Assembly: GCF_020360975.1 (NCBI RefSeq)
Contig: NW_025408671.1
Span: 5,332,001 to 5,396,000, forward strand
DNA length: 64,000 nt
Reading direction: 5' to 3'
Source: Hirsutella rhossiliensis
Taxonomy: Eukaryota > Ascomycota > Sordariomycetes > Hypocreales > Ophiocordycipitaceae
Positions 55,802 through 64,000 of the stretch are shown piece after piece (the first letter of the stretch is position 1; each line of letters begins with the position of its first letter). The position numbers and the translations under genes are program-made. The notes beneath the pieces are model-generated. The model searched no databases and was not told the DNA's origin. It saw only the letters and a list, made by a program, of their open reading frames with translations.

Positions 55802-56171
55802 AAAATATGTGTATGCATATTGAAGACTTACGCAATGGGTGGGTAATTATCAAGATTCGGCGTTTGGCAAGAGAGCAAAAGCACTGTGGCTGCCTTGTCC
55901 AACGGCGTTCGAACCCGGTGAGGCGATTTCTCGCAATAAAATGAGGGTAAGAGTCAATCTGTTCATTGTCGTCTATCTAAAATGAATGTGAGAAGTTCTG
56001 TCTCCTTATAGTCCTGAGGGAATATGACTGCCTTGCGGTGGCGAATTGCCACTTGCCACCCAGGGTGCTTTTGTAATGTTATCTAGAAAGTTCGATGACA
56101 TCGCTTATCAACCGCGCATTTCATTATACGCATCCTGAATGCGACACGATTGCCTTGCTACTTGTACTGAA
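55802..56171 (+). repeat. Solo-LTR-like remnant of the Copia family
   Basis: Positions about 55980-56160 resemble 61165-61300 of the Copia 3' LTR region. Both have TGCCTTG(T/C)GGTGGCGA, then GCCACCCAGG, a stretch ending TATCTAGAAaGTTCGAT, and CGCTTA(T/A)CAAC. Conservation is partial. No coding sequence is present. The section before 55980 shows nothing recognisable. Confidence 0.5.
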
Positions 56172-56256
56172 GCGCGCCCGCAAAAGACCCCGGCCGATGC
56201 GAGAACCCGTTAAGTTACAACAAGACTCTGTCGAGTCTACTCTGCATCACCATAAC
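56172..56256 (+). mobile_element. 85-bp Helitron relic
   Basis: Encodes KRPRPMREPVKLQQDSVES and LHHHN, matching the Helitron N-terminal region (RPRPMRETVQLQRDSVES in copy D, 20596-20680). Differences include CAACTTCAACGA to AAGTTACAACAA. It is isolated, 21 kb from the array, and abuts the end of the decayed transcription factor gene. Confidence 0.75.
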
Positions 56257-56257
56257 T

Positions 56258-58490
56258 CGGTAAGATATCCTCGAAGCATCTTCTCTATGGATGAGGCCAT
56301 TCGACGGTTGGAGCTCATCTCTGCCAGCAATTGGCTCGCGTGGGCCATTATGGGCACTTTGGCGGCAGTCGGGGAGGGGGACACGTCTTGATAGGTGCTA
56401 AACCCGTCCACGCTTGAAACATCCGAGATGGTCGCCAAGGACAACTTTCTTGGTTGGAAGGTTGCGAGCCAGCCAAGGCCACAGAGTTGCATGTTGACTC
56501 AATTGTAAGCCATGCAAGGGCAGAGGCACAAACAAAATAGGGGACGAATGGGGAGACGCGTCTAAGGGTGAAGAGCCTGCTGTAGGACTGCGACAGGGTG
56601 AGGATAGAGTCCGCAGCCTGGAGACAGATTTCGCGGGGTCGGACGTCGGAATCAGCCAGGACAAGGTTGGCGAGAGGGCGGAACAGGCAGAGTAGGCAGA
56701 ACTGATAGTACATGCTACATGCGGGCAGTCAGCCGGATGATGCTGTCTCTTCTCCCCTCTGTGTCTCTCGGCCCTCCCGAGTCCTGTGAGCCGGGTTCTT
56801 GTGTCTGTGTACATACTGGATAAAGAGTACAAAGGGGGTGTCACTGCCGCCGGTTTTGGGTAGGGAGAAGAATCCTTCGTACCAATCGAGACACTCGGTA
56901 TACACTGCCATGACCTCGGCTGTGTCGAATCGTCCGTTTGGGGTACCGGTATGGGTTGCTGATGAGAGGAGCTTGTACACCCATTCCGTGAGCTGGAAGA
57001 CTCTTGCTGGAATGAGCTGTAGATTGCGCAGTTGCGAGCCGCGTGCTTTCAGGGCAGGGTTTGCAGCCGTGTTACGGTGCGACTCCTGATTGGATACAAT
57101 TCCTGGGTATACCTAACTTGATGCATTCACCTGGTGTAGTTCCGCTGCCGCACTGGCCGCCAAACAGGTACTCGGCACTGCAGGCGGATTGGTCTAGAAA
57201 TATTGAGTCGTCTTGTAGCTTGCAACTCGTAGACATGGTGAAGACTTGGCCCGTCGTGAGACGAAGTATGCTGTGTGCGGAATCCCATCAGTTTATGCTT
57301 CGGAGGAGTCGGGAACAGGGGCTGCAAGCGGTTTACAGACCGAATCAGGGACACGGCGCCGCGGTACGAAGTAGCCCAAACTTTGGCATATTTCGGCCTC
57401 GGAGCCCATCAGGGGCTCTTGAGGACAAAGATTGACTATCCTAGCGGCAAAGGAGTCGGCAAGCGCTTGAGCTTCGGCCTCGCGCCCGCAGGTAATCTGG
57501 TAGAGCGAGAGAATCCCGATGGCCTGTATATCTGGGAGGTTGGCCGAGGGCCGGTTCTGCGGATAATGGCCTCGGCCTTGTCGAAAGTGGTTTGCTTCCG
57601 CACTTGAAGCCAGGCCCCGGGCTCTCCGCTTCGTCGCTGATCTCGTGGACCACCTGGGTTGCCAGCGCGATGAGCGCGTTTACCAGGGCAGAGGAGCAGT
57701 ACCGGCTCGAGCCGCTGCAATAGTCTCGGAAGAAGGGTCCTTGCACATGAGGCAGAAGGGGAGGTAGTCCCAGGTGAGGAGGGCGTCGAGGATCTGCCGA
57801 ACCGAAGCCACCGTACACCCGGCGCACGTCCACCTGTCGGTTTGCGCGTGTGATGCATCGTCAAAGGGCAATGACGGGAAACAGGAGCCGCCAGGGCCGG
57901 TGTCGAAGTCGCCTTGGGAGCCTCGGTCAGTGTGCTGAGGTCGCTCGAGCCCGAGGCAGAACGGTGCATGGTGGGCGACGGCAGTCGGCTCAGGCAGTGC
58001 GGGCAGACGGCTTCGTCGAGAATGGAGCTGGAAGAGCCCGCCGATGATTCCTGTTCACCTCCATCTGACGAGCCACGCCCGTTTTCACCGTTCAGGTGCG
58101 CCAGCTCCTGCAGAATGGCTTGGTGAGACTTGGTCCCCGACCAAGTCTTGTATAAAGGCATTGCTGACTTCGACGTCGTTGATTGAACATATTGCGCGGA
58201 GTAGTCGGTCATGCTCCTCGTTGTACCGCCGTAGACTATCGATCTCGGCCCGTAGATCGTCTTTGGACTTGCGTCGCGGGTGGTCGTATACGCGTCCTTC
58301 TCCGGCCTCGTCGCATCTTTTGCACGGTGCCTGGCCATCATCACACTAGAGAGCGAGAAACCAATCAGTGAAAGTATCCAGCTAGGCAGGATATGGGATG
58401 AGACAGACGACTGGGGCTCTTTGGGCTTTGGCTTCGGGTGGGCTATCGACTGACCTTTGCTCGTTTCTTGCGGCACCTCTGACAAGCCAT
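56258..58490 (-). pseudogene. Zn2Cys6 transcription factor, decayed
   Basis: Exon 1 (58455-58490) encodes MACQRCRKKRAK. A 109-nt GT-AG intron (58346-58454) follows, and exon 2 begins CDDGQAPCKRCDEAGEGRVYD. This is a binuclear zinc cluster in which the sixth Cys is replaced by Arg. The linker is predicted to form a coiled coil (KSKDDLRAEIDSLRRYNEEHDRLL). Further down, the middle homology domain is recognisable in pieces: DALLTWDYLPFCLMCKD, DYCSGSSRYCSSALVNALIALA and FDKAEAIIRRTGPRPTS, each in a different frame between 57440 and 57870. The C-terminal part (DTAEVMAVYTECLDWYEGFFSLPKTGGSDTPFV, MYYQFCLLCLFRPLANLVL, FVPYFVCASAL) is also in shifted frames down to SSIEKMLRGYL near 56260. Introns explain some changes, but the many shifts and the lost cysteine indicate a pseudogene. 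It resembles nirA/nit-4-type regulators. Confidence 0.7.
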
Positions 58491-60780
58491 TTCGTATCAG
58501 CATTCGACGGGGCATTGTCTTTGCTGCCAAGTGCAGTAGGGGCCCGTGGAAAGGAACCGCCTCCTTATGTAAGGTACGCCTATCGTGCCCGGGGCCAGTC
58601 GAGGTCAGACATTGAGGTATCAAGACAACATGGCTTAGGCGTCACGGCGAGATGGTGGTCAGGGCCGCGATCGCCACGTGCTGTCCATGGCAAGGTTTAA
58701 CGTGCCGGCCCCGAGGCATGTTTGTGCATACGTACATGCATATATATCTTGTATTTATGTATGTATATATGTATGTACATATGGTTGCCCCGGTCTGCAT
58801 GAGCTCGGAGTAGAGGGGAACAAGGTTTGGTGTTTGGGTCACTACAGCACCGACGTGCTGCAACACAACATCGCAGACGTCATGCCGACCTCGATGGCGC
58901 GCAGGTGGGTCGCTTTCTGTCACGTCGCGCCACATTTTGTCTTGCCTTGTCTCGTCTTTGTCCCCCCGTCATGTCGTGGCGGCCCAAACTAATTGGCAGG
59001 GGTAGTTCGAGCACGATCTCACTGCAGCCGATCATTAGCCCAAGGGCGGGGGGTCTTTAGACCCCCACTTGTAAGCTTACCCTTGACTCGTATTGTGTGC
59101 GACACACCGCCACTAGCTCGAGGCAACCCCAGGTACGGATACTCAGGATACTTTATGTATCTAGTCTTCTCTAGCCTAGCACGTCTTTTTGCTTTTTTGG
59201 AGATGTCCCAAACGGTAATCAATACTACTAAGTTACTAGTTATAGTAATTAAATCTCGCGATAACCTCACTTTCTGGATGCCAATTGCCTTTGCCTTATG
59301 TTACGAAAAGTTAGAGCTACTGTCTAATGATTCAGATGACACTAAGTATCTGGCTTCGCGACACCTCTATGTTATGTCAGACATGTTTGTCGATAGTGTA
59401 AGTGCGCCTCACCAATCGTGACTTACGACAGCGCCATTTCCAGAGGGGAAACGCGCATAGCTAAGTTACCGCTAGGTGTGAGGCGCCCTGCCTAATACGG
59501 CTAGACACATGGAAGATAAATATCGCGCATAGAACGATTAAGGGGTCCTGGTTTAGGCCATGCATAGGTGATGATTCGTTCAAGAAGGGTGCCCTGCACA
59601 TGGAGATCGTTGGTCAGCAGCGTCCTGCATCTTTTGCTGCAGGTCATCAATCCTACCACCTGTTCTCGGATGGCTGCCGCCACAGCCCAGAAAGGATTAG
59701 TTAACCATGAAATTGCACTGCCGGCCGAATCGCGCTTCTGCTTCACCCGACATTCTCGAGATGGTTGCAATATGTACACAGCAATGACCTGACGTCTTCG
59801 TTCTACGAGCTGCTATGCCGCAGCCACAGTGTGCTTCCACCTCTCTTAGCACTTTTTCTGCCAGATTTTTGCGTTGTACCAGGCACTACGCCCTCTTCTT
59901 GAGATGGCTGCGTTTAGAGGCATATGGAGGGGGGAAACCCCGAAGGTGGGCGTAGTGGAGGGTCTCGTGGCAGCAGCTCGGTTGGAGCGCGATGAAGCGG
60001 GATAGTGCAGAAGTACTTTAAAGTAGAGCTAGAGAGAAGAGGAGTGAAGGCGAGGGTGGGAGATGTGGGGTCTCGGAGACGTATGCGAGAGAATGGTCAG
60101 GGGCCACAACTGCGTCACCAAACCGCGTCCTTTTGGGCGCATTTCAGCGACACTACTTCCAGGTACATGGGCACAAACCGCGATGATGACGTTCGAGGTG
60201 CGGCAAGGGGCTATTACCTACCCCAACCTCCAGAATTGCCGCTTTTGGCGGCTCCAACACTGTCTGTTGATCTGAAACGTGCTTGTGAACTACGCCCAGA
60301 AGAAGGTTAAGACATTTTTCGATTCTTCTGCGACATAGGCTTTTCCGGCTCTCCGCCCGCCGAGCCAAGAATATAGCGTCTAGATTGGGCAAAAGCAGGC
60401 TCAGGTAAGTCTGGTGGGCAACGGTCGTGGACATGCGCGAGTAGTTCATACTCCTGTGGAGCTAATGAGCGCCGAAGTGCTCCTTTATTGTCCTGACTGG
60501 CTTACTATGTAACATAGTGTACACTACAGTATTATTTCCGTTTGAGCTGGTCTTTTACCAGGAGGAGGCAGAATTCAGCCGGGCAGGAGGGGCTTTGCAC
60601 AAACTTCATGCATGTTTCGAGAGACGGCGCACGTCTGGATGGCGTCATCTTGTCCTCTTAGTAGAAGCGATTTTGACCAATGAGAACTGGAGCTTAGAAC
60701 ATCAATAACTCTGGGCTGCGCGTATGATTGGTCAAGTGACGCCAAGCTGCATCAGAGGCTGTGCACCTGATGGCCGTTAG
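58491..60780. other. Non-coding stretch, likely decayed repeats
   Basis: No convincing gene. Open frames of up to 142 codons exist (for example 58993-59421 plus and 59501-59779 minus), but no domain is recognised and codon patterns are not persuasive. Positions 59190-59400 are comparatively A/T-rich. A short palindrome CTATGTAACATAG lies near 60506. Confidence 0.45.
58722..58790. repeat. TA/TG-rich microsatellite
   Basis: Runs of TATA, TGTATGTA and CATATA motifs, for example GTATGTATATATGTATGTACA, form a degenerate TATG/TA microsatellite. Confidence 0.7.
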
Positions 60781-60799
60781 GACCTGCGGGACGGAACAG

Positions 60800-61369
60800 A
60801 GTGAGTCAGTCAGTCACAGATCGTGAGAGACAGGGGTCACACAACAAGGGCACGGTTGGTGTGGATGACTGAACAACGATCGGGAAGAAGATCCCTGTGT
60901 ATCGGGCAACGAAAGACTCTTGATTCTCTATCTAAGTGATGGTGAAAAGTTGGCTTCTTATACTTGGAATTTTGGGCTGAGTGGCGATGTCGCCACATAG
61001 GCAGCATGTAACGGGCTAGGCCCTGCTGGACAAGGCAGTGCCTTGTCGGTCTAAGCACTGTTGCTCCAGTAACGGCTTAGTCTATTTTGTTGGTCTCGCG
61101 AAGAGAGGGTGCAAGTGATGAATAGATTTTGTTTCTTGTCCTTAGATTCTTCTTCCTCCCTAACAAAAAGTGACTTCTTATAGTTCTGTCACCTGTGGCT
61201 GCCTTGTGGTGGCGATGTCGCCACCCAGGCCGCCTAGATGACGTTGTCATCTAGAAGGTTCGATACCACCGCTTAACAACAACATTATTCATCCTTCTCA
61301 GTCACCTTTGCTAGAGTCAGCCCGACTAGGTAACCTCCGGACCTAGATCGTTAACCCGTTTTCACGACA
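60800..61369 (-). repeat. Copia 3' LTR (left limit approximate)
   Basis: On the minus strand the end of the coding region is followed by a polypurine tract AAGGGGGTG (about 61370-61380) and then TGTCGTGAAAACGGGTT. This fits a polypurine tract next to an LTR beginning with TG at 61369. The LTR contains the block shared with the solo-LTR-like remnant at 55980-56160. The left boundary could not be fixed. Confidence 0.5.
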
Positions 61370-61472
61370 CACCCCCTTAGCTATAGCCTATCCCGATCGG
61401 GTGTAGCTAAAAGCCTTTAAGGGCAACGATCGAAGGGCCGATCGACCGGTGTGAATAGGAGATACGAATGCT

Positions 61473-61961
61473 TTACCTTCCCGGCGGCATAGGCTTCCTA
61501 TGGTCTTTGATCTGGTCTCGGAGGTCTTCTAACCGGGCCTCTATGCGTAGCCGCTCCGTGAGATCTTCGAGCCCAATCATCCTTTGGAACTCGAAGAGTT
61601 TCTGCTTTGGCAGAGCTTTGGTCAAGCCATCGGCTCTCATATGTGCCGTGGGGACCCAACGGACCCGGATTCGGCCTTCCTGGCATTCCTGACGTAGCCA
61701 GTGTTGATGGATATCGACATGCCTTAGCCGTGTAGATAGCTTCGCGCTTCCCTCTTCGAGGAGCCTGATTGTCTGCGAGTTATCACACTCTACTAGCAAC
61801 GGCAAGGGGATCTGAATCCGTAAAGACGTCAACAACCGGCTTAAGAAGATTGCTTCCTTTGAGGCTTCTGAAAGAGCTAGGAGCTCTGCCTCTGTGCTCG
61901 ACGTTGTGACTGTGGCTTGCTTCGAGGCTTTCCACGCAATGGTTCCCCCGAATAGGGTCAT
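61473..61961 (-). pseudogene. Copia RNase H segment
   Basis: A frame of 162 codons carries the Ty1/Copia RNase H domain: GGTIAWKASKQATVTTSSTEAELLALSEASKEAIF, then VECDNSQTIRLLEEG, HVDIHQHWLRQ and VRWVPTAHMRADGLTKAL. These contain the acidic residues expected for catalysis (E of STEAE, D of CDN, D of RADGLTK). It degrades the RNA strand during reverse transcription. The connection to the reverse transcriptase between 61961 and 62416 is collinear but in other frames. Confidence 0.85.
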
Positions 61962-63040
61962 AACGTAGCCTTGAGAGCTCTTTCTGTCGAGAGAATTGTC
62001 TGCAAATGATGCATCACTCGAACAAAGAAACAGTTCGACTTTCTTTGAGCCCCCAAACCTTATGCCGTACGAACGCGTGCCGCAGAGATAAAGGATGACT
62101 CTATCTACGGCTCGTTGGTGTGATTCGTCCGGGTTCTGGTTGTGGCGGGCTAGCCGGAGACTGCAAATGCAATATCCGGCCTCGTGGATATGGCTGAAAA
62201 GAGCACAGATCCGACCTTCTGGAGATATTGATGTATCTCCCTTTGGTTTGCTTGGCTAGAAGCCGGAAGGAGCTCTTCGTTCGTGACCATCGGAGTGTCT
62301 GGGAGCTTCGAAGGGCCTAGGCTTTCGGGAACGTACTTATGAGCTATCTTGTCGATATACGAATCCTGGGTCAGCCAGATCGTTCGATGGGGCCGATCCC
62401 GGAGGATGTGTATCCCTAGAAACCATTTAGGTTCCCTAGGAAGCTCATTTTATAGCGTTCTTCGAGCCTTTGTATGGCTTCCTTAGCTAAGCCTTCATCT
62501 TCCTTTCGGTAGGCCCAGATAATGTCGTCCACGTAGAAAAAGACGGTCACGGCACCCTTCATCATCACACAGGGTTCTTGAGGGACTTTCTTGAACCCCA
62601 GCTCTTCGAGGGAGTCTGTGAGATGCTGTTGCCAAAGAAGAGGGGATCGGCGTAGGCCGTAGAGAGCTTTCCGAAGCCGTAGCACCTTCCCGGGTTTCTG
62701 GAAGCCTGGCGGCATCCTCATAAAGACGACTTCTTCTTCTTCAAGAGGGCAATTGACGAATGCGTTGACGGCATCCATCTGATCAAGCTCGAGGTCATAC
62801 TCGGCGGCAATGGCCATGAGGGTCCGGAAAGACATCCCGGCTAAGGTTGTGGCCCGGGTCGGAAGGTCCCCCTTTTTCTGTTGGTTGCCGCAAACGACGA
62901 GCCGGGCTTTGCATTTCTGAAGAAGTCCATGCTTATCTGTCTTATAGATGAATACCTACTTGCATCCGAGAACCTGGTGGCCGGCAACCCTTTTCCAAGA
63001 AATCTCTTCAAAGGAGCCCATTTCCTCATGTGAGGCAAGA
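61962..63040 (-). pseudogene. Copia reverse transcriptase segment
   Basis: The frame 62416-62835 carries RVT_2 signatures: LELDQMDAVNAFVNCPLEEEEVVFMRMPPGF, LRKALYGLRRSPLLWQ, and the catalytic FFYVDDIIWAY. Upstream in the same frame, to about 63030, is the usual lead-in (HQVLGCK-stop-VFIYKTDKHGLLQKCKARLVVCG). There a TAG near 62956-62958 replaces the conserved Trp of the family's KWVFKxK-type motif, consistent with a G-to-A change of TGG. Another frameshift follows NLNGF at 62416, and the remaining thumb and connection region to 61962 is collinear in other frames. Confidence 0.8.
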
Positions 63041-63352
63041 TGATCTTGTTGGGCTTGGGCGAATTCTCCTATAAGGGTGATTCTCGAGTTGTTTCTGGGT
63101 TTCTGGGGATCCGGGAGATCTCTTATGGACCTTGGTGGGCTTCTTTGTGGCCTGAAGAGCCTCCCTGCTGTAAATGCTCCGCGGCATCCGTCTTGGATGG
63201 GCGTAGGATTAAAGTCCGAAAATCGGTCCGATCGGTCGAAAACGGGTCTTCCTGTCCTATCCCTGTCTGATCAGACGCTTCATTGGCTTTGCAGAGCAAG
63301 GCCGAAAAACAGCCGCTGTAGGATTGTCCGGAAAGTGAGGTTTTTCCACCCC
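63041..63352 (-). pseudogene. Copia integrase-to-RT linker, no intact frame
   Basis: This stretch joins the integrase tail to the reverse transcriptase. It is low in recognisable motifs, as is usual for this linker, and contains stops in all minus frames. No independent gene is seen. Confidence 0.5.
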
Positions 63353-63889
63353 TCACGGAGGGCTGCTTTCCCTCCCACCCCTCAGGGGTAGCGACAGGAA
63401 GATGGACTGAAAAGACTGCCCTGGTTCGTCTTCTGAATCCGCTGTTGTGGGAGGCGTCAGAAGGCCAGCTTCTTCGAGAACTCTAGCCCTCTCGTAGTCT
63501 TCCTTTTCCTGTTCTTCGCTTTGGTCTTCTTCTTCTTGGGTCATTACGACGATCGTGCTTCCTGCAGTGCTTTCTGCGTCGAGGTCTTCGATATCGGTTT
63601 CTTCATCGGTTTCTTCATCGAGAGCTTCTTGGTTACCTCTCTGATCCTCCGGGATCTCTATCTTCTGGATAAGCTCTTCGATGCCTGATAGCAGCGATTG
63701 TTGCTCGAGCTTTCCGTCGAAGAAGGTATGTTCGTCGAAAACAACGTCTCTTGTCGAGACAACCCTCTTAAGATATGGAATCCAGATCCGGAAGATATTC
63801 GTAGAATTATAACCGACAAGATACCATGCCCCACCCCCCTTTCGGTAACACCCACCTTTCGGTAGCGCATTAGGAAATATCCCCACCAA
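63353..63889 (-). pseudogene. Copia integrase C-terminal (SH3-like) segment
   Basis: A frame of 178 codons. GGAWYLVGYNSTNIFRIWIP and LKRVVSTRDVVFDEHTFFDGK match the SH3-like domain that follows the integrase core in Copia polyproteins. A long acidic linker (EETDEETDIEDLDAES, QEEEDQSEEQEKEDYERARVLEEAGLLTPP) follows and ends at a stop near 63353. The first 20 residues do not match the family, so the true Copia sequence probably begins near 63825 and the element is truncated or shifted there. Confidence 0.75.
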
Positions 63890-64000
63890 AACCCATCAAT
63901 TTCACTTACACCGATTCCAGCCAGCTTTGAAGATATTCACAAGCCGTCACTTGGAGTAGATAGAGGATTGATTGAATTCTACTTTTCGATGGTTGAATGT

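Larger units (their letters stand above)
60800..63889 (-). mobile_element. Ty1/Copia retrotransposon, 3' part
   Basis: Minus-strand order is integrase C-terminal domain, reverse transcriptase, RNase H, polypurine tract, LTR, as in Ty1/Copia. Gag, protease and the integrase core lie beyond 63889, or are lost; the sequence changes character there. It is broken by frameshifts and at least one nonsense codon. Confidence 0.8.

Noticed and set aside
59501..59779. A 92-codon minus-strand frame with protein-like composition
   Set aside because: No family is recognisable and there is no supporting start, intron or neighbour. Left as unassigned sequence.

Overview
The window looks like a repeat-rich accessory region of a filamentous ascomycete, most likely a Sordariomycete (Hypocreales is plausible, but that is inference). 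Support comes from short GT-AG introns of 53-58 nt, Zn2Cys6 transcription factors, a MYND zinc-finger gene of the kind common in filamentous ascomycetes, and fungal-type pogo/Fot1, hAT, piggyBac, Copia and Helitron sequences. No bacterial, CRISPR, rRNA or convincing tRNA features were seen.

Positions 1-34733 are a single array of five large Helitrons, each about 7-8 kb. Copies A (cut by the window edge), B and C read on the minus strand head-to-tail. Copies D and E read on the plus strand head-to-tail. C and D meet head-to-head at about 19904-19932. Each copy has an N-terminal Pro/Arg-rich plus Cys-rich (DUF6570-like) region, a HUH/Y2 Rep (Helitron-like N) domain and a PIF1-type helicase. The termini are asymmetric: a 15-bp 5' end, ATGCCTTGAGGAACG, is repeated inverted just inside a 3' hairpin, as described for Helitron2/Helentron-type elements. 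Between the helicase and the 3' end lies an antisense cargo gene. In C, D and E it is an unrecognised gene whose protein starts MPPIDYSKWDNID; in B it is a MYND zinc-finger gene. All five copies are broken, mainly by small indels, and copy D has lost its HUH motif.

Positions 34734-38000 hold decayed DNA transposons: a piggyBac C-terminal fragment, a truncated pogo/Fot1 transposase with one intron, a MITE-like inverted-repeat element and a second pogo tail. A small gene at 38060-38269 encodes a signal-peptide protein and has a TATA box. Positions 39811-42267 carry a multi-exon Zn2Cys6 regulator, and 43079-44158 an amidohydrolase pseudogene that has lost its metal-binding HxH pair.

Positions 45322-53209 contain two near-identical hAT elements in inverted orientation. 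The first has a perfect 8-bp target duplication. The second interrupts a different hAT transposase and has no target duplication. Downstream are an ATP-dependent DNA ligase gene (53564-55623), a solo-LTR-like remnant, an 85-bp Helitron relic, a decayed second Zn2Cys6 regulator (56258-58490), about 2.3 kb with no convincing gene, and a broken Ty1/Copia element on the minus strand running toward the window end.

The genes do not form a metabolic unit. The region is best read as a transposon-built accessory segment in which a few host-type genes (small secreted protein, two regulators, DNA ligase, amidohydrolase) are embedded or being lost.
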